Source of the DNA: an uncultured Bulleidia sp.
GTDB lineage: Bacteria; Bacillota_I; Bacilli_A; Erysipelotrichales; Erysipelotrichaceae
Length of the DNA stretch: 37,121 nt
Assembly (NCBI GenBank): GCA_934725105.1
Contig: CAKVBD010000021.1
Span: forward strand, 1-37,121
Reading direction: 5' to 3'
Positions 32,225 through 37,121 of the stretch are shown here, piece after piece. Every line of letters starts with the position of its first letter. Positions within the stretch are counted from its first letter, which is position 1. The position numbers and the translations under genes were made by a program. The notes below the pieces were generated by a model, which was given only the letters and a program-made list of their open reading frames with translations, was not told the origin of the DNA and did no database searches.

Positions 32225-32703
32225 ATATGTATTTCCTTTAATTCTTTTTTTGCTTCTTCTACGTATAAAGAAGCGTTTTTTTGTATGGAAGCAAGTTCGC
32301 CATCTGTTAATGTTCGAATGACTCTGGCAGGAGAGCCAAGAATCAATGAATTTGGTGGAAAAACTTTGTTTTCTGTAATGAGTGAACCGGCACCTACAAT
32401 TGAGTTTTCTTTGACTTCAGCATGATTCATGATAATAGCACCCATACCAACCAGACAGTTATCATGGATTGTGCATCCATGAATAATTGCACTATGTCCA
32501 ATGGTTACGTTACTGCCAATGGATACAGGGCATTGATGAAATCCAGTATGTATCATAACTAGATCTTGAATGTTTGTTCGATCTCCAATTGTGATTGGGT
32601 CGTTTTCTGTACGAATGACAGAATTGTGCCATATAGAACAATTATTTCCAAATGTAACTAGTCCTTTGATGACTACATTTTCTCCAGTATATATCGTTGT
32701 CAT
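32221..32703 (-). CDS. Gamma-carbonic-anhydrase-like hexapeptide-repeat protein
   Basis: 160 residues of left-handed beta-helix hexapeptide repeats (VIKGLVTFGNN, ITIGDRTNIQDL, VSIGSNVTIGHS). The three zinc-ligand histidines of gamma-carbonic anhydrases are in place: His52 (MIHTGFH), His70 (IGHS) and His75 (IIHGC). The C-terminal helix (LASIQKNASLYVEEAKKELKEI) is usual for the YrdA/PaaY group. Carbonic anhydrase or an acyl/acetyl-transfer-related role are both possible. An in-frame stop four codons upstream fixes the ATG, and there is no Shine-Dalgarno sequence before it; a TAAAAT at 32710-32715 would start the RNA at the ATG itself. Confidence 0.85.
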   Translation of the reverse strand: MTTIYTGENVVIKGLVTFGNNCSIWHNSVIRTENDPITIGDRTNIQDLVMIHTGFHQCPVSIGSNVTIGHSAIIHGCTIHDNCLVGMGAIIMNHAEVKENSIVGAGSLITENKVFPPNSLILGSPARVIRTLTDGELASIQKNASLYVEEAKKELKEIHI

Positions 32704-32739
32704 GAGAATATTTTAATACAAATTGCTATAATAAATGTA
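32704..32739. promoter_or_regulatory. 36-base divergent promoter region, both sides apparently leaderless
   Basis: Plus strand: extended -10 TGCTATAAT at 32724-32732 predicts transcription at 32739, one base before the ATG at 32740. Minus strand: TAAAAT at 32710-32715 predicts transcription at 32703, the A of the carbonic-anhydrase ATG. Neither start codon has a ribosome site. Confidence 0.45.
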
Positions 32740-32925
32740 ATGAAAAAAATAAATGAAGGAAATACAGTTGGATTTGTCGTTGGAGAAGTGACATTATATG
32801 GCGAAGTAGAAAAAGTGGAAGTGATTGAAGATCGTATGTATTACACAATCTATGCAAATCATAAACTTTATCGTCATGTGGAAGAATCACGTATTATTCA
32901 TAATTATGGGGTTTTATATGAATAA
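32740..32925 (+). CDS. Small protein of unknown function, 61 residues
   Basis: Begins MKKINEGNTVGFVVGEVTLY. It is soluble and beta-rich (GFVVGEVTLYGEVEKVEVI, YYTIYANHKLYRHVEESRI), possibly a small barrel. No family is recognised. There is no ribosome site, and the -10 box is so close that the mRNA should start at the ATG. Its last eight bases overlap the start of the metallophosphoesterase gene (ATGAATAA), so the two are coupled. Confidence 0.55.
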   Translation: MKKINEGNTVGFVVGEVTLYGEVEKVEVIEDRMYYTIYANHKLYRHVEESRIIHNYGVLYE

Positions 32926-33742
32926 AATCGTAAAGGGAATTGCGCTTGCGGCAGGTACTTATGTAGCTTGTGGGCTGCAGTATCATAAAATAGATCAAAC
33001 GGAATATTTGATTTCAACAGATAAAGTACAGGATGATGTATGTATTTGTGTTTTGTCGGATCTTCATTGTCGAAAGTTTGGAGATAAGCAGAGCCGAATT
33101 ATGAAAATCGTTGAGCAAAGACATCCTGATTTAGTGATCATTCCAGGAGATTTGTTTGATATCGATAGAGATTTTTCGATTTCTTTTATGCTGATTGATG
33201 CTTTGAAAAATTATCCGGTTTATTTTACATCAGGTAATCATGATAATTATCTGAATCAGATGGATGAGTTGAGAAGAATCTTGCAACAAAAAGGTGTTCA
33301 TGTACTGGAAGATGCAGGTGCTGTTTTTACAAAAGGGAATAGTGCGATTGAAATATTTGGAATGAGTGATCATGGTAGAAAACCAATGATTCAAGCTTCA
33401 GATCTGAAATATATGTTTCACACAGACTTGTATAAAATATTGATTTCTCATCGTCCTGAGTATACTGAATTTTATAAAAAAGCAGATTGCGACCTTGTGG
33501 TGAGTGGACATGTTCATGGTGGTCAATGGAGAATACCATTGGTAAAGCGTGGAATGTATGCACCTCAACAAGGGGTGTTCCCTGCGTATTCTCAAGGAGT
33601 ACATCGTTTAAATGGGACGAATCTTGTGATTTCAAGAGGATTGGCAAGTGGAAATCCAATGATTCCTCGTTTGTATAACAATCCTGAAATTGTCTTTATT
33701 CAACTTACAAATCAAAAGAAAAACAATATCATTGCGAAGTGA
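32918..33742 (+). CDS. Membrane-associated metallophosphoesterase (YkuE-like)
   Basis: 274 residues from the ATG at 32918, with GGGG upstream; the frame extends further left only through the 61-residue gene. A hydrophobic N-terminal stretch (IVKGIALAAGTYVACGL) may anchor it. The five calcineurin-type motifs are present: SDLH (Asp48, His50), GDLFD (Asp78), GNHD (Asn107, His108), ISHRPE and GHVHGGQ near 188. It binds two metal ions and hydrolyses phosphoesters; YkuE-type relatives act at the wall or membrane, perhaps on lipid or lipid A-like phosphates. The substrate is unknown. Its last codons form the terminator at 33719-33753. Confidence 0.87.
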   Translation: MNKIVKGIALAAGTYVACGLQYHKIDQTEYLISTDKVQDDVCICVLSDLHCRKFGDKQSRIMKIVEQRHPDLVIIPGDLFDIDRDFSISFMLIDALKNYPVYFTSGNHDNYLNQMDELRRILQQKGVHVLEDAGAVFTKGNSAIEIFGMSDHGRKPMIQASDLKYMFHTDLYKILISHRPEYTEFYKKADCDLVVSGHVHGGQWRIPLVKRGMYAPQQGVFPAYSQGVHRLNGTNLVISRGLASGNPMIPRLYNNPEIVFIQLTNQKKNNIIAK

Positions 33743-33753
33743 TATTGTTTTTT
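33719..33753. terminator. Bidirectional terminator made from the ends of two genes
   Basis: Thirteen-base arms (33719-33731 and 33740-33752) around TTGCGAAG, with T-runs on both strands. The metallophosphoesterase and alanine racemase genes overlap by 14 bases inside this hairpin, and both stop codons lie in it. Confidence 0.88.
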
Positions 33754-34859
33754 GAAATGTAACTTTGTATGAGTCTTTGATTGCATTCTTTAATCACTTT
33801 GTTATGACGAATGTATTTTCTTGTAACTCTTTCTGAAATTAAACACATAATTTCATAAGAAATAGTATCTAATTCATTTGCCATTTGTTCGATGTCAATG
33901 TGGCTTCCGAAGATTTCTACGGTTGTACCGACTTTTACGTCGTGTGGTAAGCGAATCATAGTTTGATCCATGCATACATTTCCGACAACTTCAGCATATT
34001 CTCCATCGACATAAACATTTCTACCTCTATTTTTTCGAATGAATCCATCTGCATAGCCAATTGGACAAGTTCCAATGATTTCATCTTCTTCAGCCGTATG
34101 CAATGCGCCATAGCCTACGGTTTCACCTTTATGGATCTTTTTTGTCATAAAAACTTGAGTATAAAGTGAAACGACAGGTTTTAAAGCGTTTGTATATGGA
34201 GAGAGCCCGTATAAGGAAATACCAACTCTGCATGCATTAGAAATATCGTCTTTAAAGAATATAGTTGCATCACTATTATCACAATGAATCCATTCAAAAG
34301 GATAATCCAGAGATTGTACAGCTTCTTTAAATAATTGAAATTGCTTGTTTGTAATATTGTGATCTGCTTCAGATGAACAATAGAAATGTGTAAATATACC
34401 TTCTAAGATGCACCCTGCAGATAATAAGAGAGCAAATGCTTTCTTTAATGTTGCAAGGTCTTTGAAACCCAATCGATTCATACCTGTGTCCACAGCTAAA
34501 TGAATCATAAGTCCTTTACAATCGGATTGTGTAACTTTATTTACCCATTCAAGTGAAATTGCAGCTGTAGAAATGTGATTTGTGATTAAAACAGGAACAT
34601 CTTCTGGATTTGTTGCACCAAGGATAAGCAGTTTACCGTGATATCCTTCATTGCGTAAAATCATTGCTTCATCTAAAGAAGAGACTGCCAGCATATCTGC
34701 ACCAGCTTCTATGCAAGTACGCGCAACTTCATAATCACCATTACCATATGCATTTGCTTTCACAACTGCAATGTATTTTTTTTGGCAAATGTCTTTTGTT
34801 GTTTTTACATTATCATAAATAGAATCTAAATTGACTTCAACCCAAGTATTTCTATACAT
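33729..34859 (-). CDS. alr: Alanine racemase
   Basis: 376 residues. I choose the ATG at 34859 (MYRNTWVEVNLDSIYDNV), preceded by AGGTGATAAAA; the frame could begin at a GTG nine bases earlier. The PLP lysine is in YIAVVKANAYGNGD, the other catalytic residue is the tyrosine in GYGALHTAEEDE, and CPIGYADGFIRKN and GNVCMDQTMIRLP are standard C-terminal motifs. It interconverts L- and D-alanine for peptidoglycan and is usually essential in Gram-positives. A TATAAT (34878-34883) lies just upstream. Confidence 0.93.
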   Translation of the reverse strand: MYRNTWVEVNLDSIYDNVKTTKDICQKKYIAVVKANAYGNGDYEVARTCIEAGADMLAVSSLDEAMILRNEGYHGKLLILGATNPEDVPVLITNHISTAAISLEWVNKVTQSDCKGLMIHLAVDTGMNRLGFKDLATLKKAFALLLSAGCILEGIFTHFYCSSEADHNITNKQFQLFKEAVQSLDYPFEWIHCDNSDATIFFKDDISNACRVGISLYGLSPYTNALKPVVSLYTQVFMTKKIHKGETVGYGALHTAEEDEIIGTCPIGYADGFIRKNRGRNVYVDGEYAEVVGNVCMDQTMIRLPHDVKVGTTVEIFGSHIDIEQMANELDTISYEIMCLISERVTRKYIRHNKVIKECNQRLIQSYISKNNITSQ

Positions 34860-34877
34860 TTTTATCACCTGCTAACA

Positions 34878-34883
34878 ATTATA
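34878..34883 (-). promoter_or_regulatory. -10 box of alr
   Basis: TATAAT on the minus strand, giving a ~12-base leader containing the AGGTGA ribosome site. No convincing -35 is visible. Confidence 0.45.
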
Positions 34884-35003
34884 CGCTTATTTATAAAAGA
34901 AATATAAAAAAAGTATATTAAAAAAATTATATGAATATTTTGCATAAATATGCGATTCTAAAAGAAAAAGTTAAAAAGTTTAAAAAAAATTTAACAAAAA
35001 GTG

Positions 35004-35032
35004 TTGCATAACTGCAGATGTCATGGTATATT
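35004..35032 (+). promoter_or_regulatory. Promoter of the tRNA operon
   Basis: TTGCAT (35004-35009), a 17-base spacer, TATATT (35027-35032). Transcription should start near 35039, 35 bases before tRNA-Val; the leader can fold a short hairpin (CACTTCC/GGAGTG at about 35040-35057). Confidence 0.7.
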
Positions 35033-35073
35033 AATTAAGCACTTCCGGTAAGGAGTGTTAAAGAAAAAAACAT

Positions 35074-35149
35074 GGAGGTTTAGCTCAGTTGGGAGAGCAT
35101 CTGCCTTACAAGCAGAGGGTCAGCGGTTCGAGCCCGTTAACCTCCACCA
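35074..35149 (+). tRNA. tRNA-Val (TAC)
   Basis: 76 bases. Acceptor GGAGGTT pairs with AACCTCC; anticodon stem TCTGC/GCAGA with loop CTTACAA gives anticodon TAC; GGTTCGAGCC T-arm; CCA is encoded. Confidence 0.95.
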
Positions 35150-35152
35150 TGT

Positions 35153-35228
35153 GCCGACTTAGCTCAATTGGCAGAGCAACTGATTTGTAATCAGTAGGTT
35201 GTAGGTTCGATTCCTATAGTCGGCACCA
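35153..35228 (+). tRNA. tRNA-Thr (TGT)
   Basis: 76 bases. Acceptor GCCGACT/AGTCGGC, anticodon loop TTTGTAA (TGT), GTTCGATTC T-loop, CCA encoded. Three bases after tRNA-Val. Confidence 0.95.
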
Positions 35229-35238
35229 TTTATTTCAT

Positions 35239-35323
35239 GGAGACGTAGCGAAGTGGCTAAACGCGGCAGACTGTAAATCTGCTCCCTCTGGGTTCGGTGG
35301 TTCGAAACCACCCGTCTCCACCA
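35239..35323 (+). tRNA. tRNA-Tyr (GTA)
   Basis: 85 bases with the long variable arm of bacterial tRNA-Tyr. Acceptor GGAGACG/CGTCTCC, anticodon loop CTGTAAA (GTA), CCA encoded. Confidence 0.95.
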
Positions 35324-35370
35324 TTTTATTGGTTTGAGTTTTATCAACCTGATACTGTCAGGCGGCCTAT

Positions 35371-35444
35371 TGGGGCATAGCCAAGTGGTAAGGCAAGGGA
35401 CTTTGACTCCCTCATCGTGAGTTCGAACCTCGCTGCCCCAGCCA
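35371..35444 (+). tRNA. tRNA-Gln (TTG)
   Basis: 74 bases. Acceptor TGGGGCA/TGCCCCA, anticodon loop CTTTGAC (TTG), discriminator G, CCA encoded. Confidence 0.94.
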
Positions 35445-35461
35445 ATTTATTTACCACATAT

Positions 35462-35537
35462 GTCTCGGTAGCTCAGGTGGTAGAGCAACTGACTTTTAAT
35501 CAGTGGGTCGAGGGTTCGATTCCCTTCCGAGACACCA
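35462..35537 (+). tRNA. tRNA-Lys (TTT)
   Basis: 76 bases. Acceptor GTCTCGG/CCGAGAC, anticodon loop CTTTTAA (TTT), GGTTCGATTCC T-arm, CCA encoded. Confidence 0.95.
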
Positions 35538-35543
35538 TCTTAT

Positions 35544-35614
35544 GCGAGTGTAGTTCAATGGTAGAACGGCAGCCTTCCAAGCTGCATACGTGAGTTCGAT
35601 TCTCATCACTCGCT
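35544..35614 (+). tRNA. tRNA-Gly (TCC), no encoded CCA
   Basis: 71 bases to the discriminator. Acceptor GCGAGTG/CACTCGC, anticodon loop CTTCCAA (TCC), discriminator T as usual for glycine. The next bases are CTC, so CCA must be added by nucleotidyltransferase, unlike the five preceding genes. Confidence 0.94.
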
Positions 35615-35618
35615 CTCG

Positions 35619-35644
35619 AAAAACCGCTTAACTGCGGTTTTTTT
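35619..35644 (+). terminator. Terminator of the tRNA operon
   Basis: AAAAACCGC (35619-35627) and GCGGTTTTT (35634-35642) with a 6-base loop and a seven-T run to 35644. Confidence 0.9.
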
Positions 35645-35715
35645 CATATTTTGGAAATTCCTTTTATCATAATGGATATTGTTTCAATGTTTTATTGTAA
35701 GGAGAGATAAACATT

Positions 35716-36288
35716 ATGAAAAAAGCAGTTATTTTATTAGCAGAAGGATTTGAAGAAGGTGAAAGCTTATTAACAATTGATATCTTGAGAAGGGCAGGAA
35801 TAACATGTATTTCTTCTTCTATAAAAGATAGAGAAGTCAAAGGCTGTAATGGAATTGTTACAGTAGCGGATACTTTATTTCAGAATATTCACTTAGATGA
35901 ATACGATATGTTGATTTTACCTGGTGGCATGCCTGGTGCACAGAATTTAGCAAATGATGATCGTGTCATTGATGCTGTTAAGAAATTTATGCGTGAAAAT
36001 AAATATGTGGCTGCAATTTGTGCGGCTCCATTGGTATTAAAAAAAGCTGATGTTACTTATGGCAGAACTTTGACAAGTTATCCAGCTGACAAGTATCGTT
36101 CAATGTTTCAAGATAGTAATTATATTGATGATGAAATTGTCGTCAAAGACGGGAATTTAATTACATCACGTGGACCAGCTACAGTATTTCCGTTTGCATA
36201 TGCGTTGGCAGAGGCTTTGAATGGTGATGTTGAAACAATCAAAGAAAGAATGTTGTACAATAAGCTGGTAGAAAGTTATCGTGAATAA
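35716..36288 (+). CDS. DJ-1/PfpI-family protein (YajL/ThiJ-like)
   Basis: 190 residues. LPGGMPGAQNLANDDRVID and AICAAPLVL (nucleophile-elbow Cys102) with GFEEGE (Glu16, partner of the cysteine) are DJ-1 signatures; the C-terminal LITSRGPATVFPFAYALAEAL is typical of the YajL branch. Proposed roles in the family include glyoxalase or deglycase-like activity and oxidative-stress protection; which applies here is unknown. AAGGAGAGATAA before the ATG is a strong ribosome site. The RpiR-type gene follows after three bases. Confidence 0.9.
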   Translation: MKKAVILLAEGFEEGESLLTIDILRRAGITCISSSIKDREVKGCNGIVTVADTLFQNIHLDEYDMLILPGGMPGAQNLANDDRVIDAVKKFMRENKYVAAICAAPLVLKKADVTYGRTLTSYPADKYRSMFQDSNYIDDEIVVKDGNLITSRGPATVFPFAYALAEALNGDVETIKERMLYNKLVESYRE

Positions 36289-36291
36289 TAT

Positions 36292-37044
36292 ATGAAATAT
36301 GCAAAACTGCCTGTTGTACTATTATCTGCTTTTGCTTCTATGAAAAGAGATTCTACGAATGGAGCAATTGTTGATTTTATCTTATCAAATATAAATGAAG
36401 ATTTATCAATAAAAATGGTTGCTGAAGGAGCACATGTTGGAAATGCTTCGGTTTCTAGATTTATTAAAGATTTAGGTTTATCTAGCTTTTCAGAATTGCG
36501 AGAATTAATTTTATATTCAGATAGTCAATTTTCTTTTGTAGATAGCAATTGTGTTGAAAAAGAAGTTTTTGATTGTTGTTCACATGCATTAACAATCGCA
36601 AAAGACTCTGTAAACGTACAACAGATAGATGCGTTATGTGATGCAATTGAACAAGCAAAAGAAGTAGCAATTTTTGGGCTTGGGAAAGCAGAATGTGCTG
36701 CAATATGTCTACAGATGGATTTATTTTCCCTTGGGAAAAATGCATATAGTACAATTCAATATAGTGAACAGATTACATATATCAAACAAGCAAAAAAGGA
36801 TTGCTTGATAATACTTTTTTCAGCAACAAGTAGTTATTTTGAATATTATGATATACGTCAATGGAAGAATAAGATTCAACGCTCTAATGTCTGGTATATT
36901 GGATCTGGTAATGTTCCTGACTTTATTCCGCACAATGTTTCTTATCATCTTACGGATGAAGATGTTTCTCATCCAATGCAGTTGATGTATGTGGCACAAT
37001 GTATATCACAAAGATATGGAAATAGAAGGAATGATTCTAAGTAA
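36292..37044 (+). CDS. MurR/RpiR-family transcriptional regulator
   Basis: 250 residues. An N-terminal HTH_6 domain (IVDFILSNINEDLSIKMVAEGAHVGNASVSRFIKDLGLSSFSELRELI) is followed by a sugar-isomerase (SIS) domain from ~100 (AKEVAIFGLGKAECAAICLQMDLFSLGKNA). Such regulators sense phosphosugars. The start lies three bases after the DJ-1 stop, with no ribosome site of its own, so it is probably co-translated. No sugar gene is in the window, so its targets lie elsewhere. Confidence 0.85.
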   Translation: MKYAKLPVVLLSAFASMKRDSTNGAIVDFILSNINEDLSIKMVAEGAHVGNASVSRFIKDLGLSSFSELRELILYSDSQFSFVDSNCVEKEVFDCCSHALTIAKDSVNVQQIDALCDAIEQAKEVAIFGLGKAECAAICLQMDLFSLGKNAYSTIQYSEQITYIKQAKKDCLIILFSATSSYFEYYDIRQWKNKIQRSNVWYIGSGNVPDFIPHNVSYHLTDEDVSHPMQLMYVAQCISQRYGNRRNDSK

Positions 37045-37079
37045 CAATGTCATTAAGTTAAGCATAACCAAGAATTTTT

Positions 37080-37114
37080 GAGTTTTACATGGCAACATGT
37101 AAGGCTCTTTTTTT
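37080..37114 (+). terminator. Terminator of the DJ-1/RpiR operon
   Basis: Twelve-pair stem (37080-37091 and 37096-37107, two T-G pairs) capped by the stable GNRA tetraloop GCAA and followed by seven T's to 37114. Confidence 0.85.
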
Positions 37115-37121
37115 GATGAAA

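Noticed and set aside
34900..35000. AT-rich stretch upstream of the tRNA cluster as a gene or mobile-element scar
   Set aside because: No reading frame or inverted ends; it is best explained as the UP-element-like region ahead of the tRNA promoter and the alr promoter.
35159..35347. 62-codon minus-strand reading frame with a plausible-looking protein
   Set aside because: It is antisense to the tRNA-Thr and tRNA-Tyr genes. Peptides such as ADYRNRTYNLLITNQLLCQLS are well-known artefacts of tRNA sequence.

Overview
The window looks like an AT-rich, low-GC Gram-positive chromosome (Bacillota). A member of the Erysipelotrichales is my best guess, with modest confidence. The reasons are AGGAGG-type ribosome sites, a Cna_B surface protein with a C-terminal anchor, MarR, RpiR and MATE genes of Firmicutes type, and a tRNA cluster in which five of six genes encode CCA. 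There is no rRNA, CRISPR array or insertion sequence.

Positions 1-12150, all leftward, are one end of an integrative conjugative element or related conjugative replicon. Reading in the direction of transcription: parA, ssb, a Lar-like zinc ribbon, parB, a membrane protein with an extracytoplasmic CxC/H/H module, a 1687-residue secreted protein with an NlpC/P60 peptidase followed by about 12 Cna_B/SpaA repeats, a DUF5688 protein, an ArdC/HExxH/DUF6908 protein and a DUF3991-TOPRIM protein cut by the window edge. No integrase, relaxase or type IV secretion gene is visible, so the rest must lie to the left. The parA-parB block is flanked by two identical 16-bp palindromic sites that could be its centromere.

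Positions 12151-12937 hold no intact gene. They contain dyads, a 21-bp palindrome followed by 12-bp iterons, a rightward terminator with no gene before it, and the remains of a Phd-type antitoxin. The element boundary probably lies here.

Positions 12938-35000 are ordinary chromosome with genes on both strands: a flavin-fold lipoprotein, an orphan EutH transporter, a GH31 glycosidase, HAD and GNAT enzymes, a coupled MoxR-ATPase/VWA pair, CstA with a membrane partner, a cytoplasmic LacI-sensor diguanylate cyclase, MarR-TauE/SafE, three small membrane proteins, two MATE exporters, PAP2 phosphatase-TRIC channel, histidine phosphatase-gamma carbonic anhydrase, a metallophosphoesterase and alanine racemase. 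Convergent genes repeatedly share one bidirectional terminator, in two cases formed from the last codons of both genes. Three genes (eutH, the carbonic anhydrase and a 61-codon ORF) lack a Shine-Dalgarno sequence and have a -10 box placed so that transcription would begin at the start codon.

Positions 35004-35644 are a six-tRNA operon (Val, Thr, Tyr, Gln, Lys, Gly) with its own promoter and terminator. A DJ-1/PfpI protein and an RpiR-type regulator follow, closed by a terminator at the right edge.
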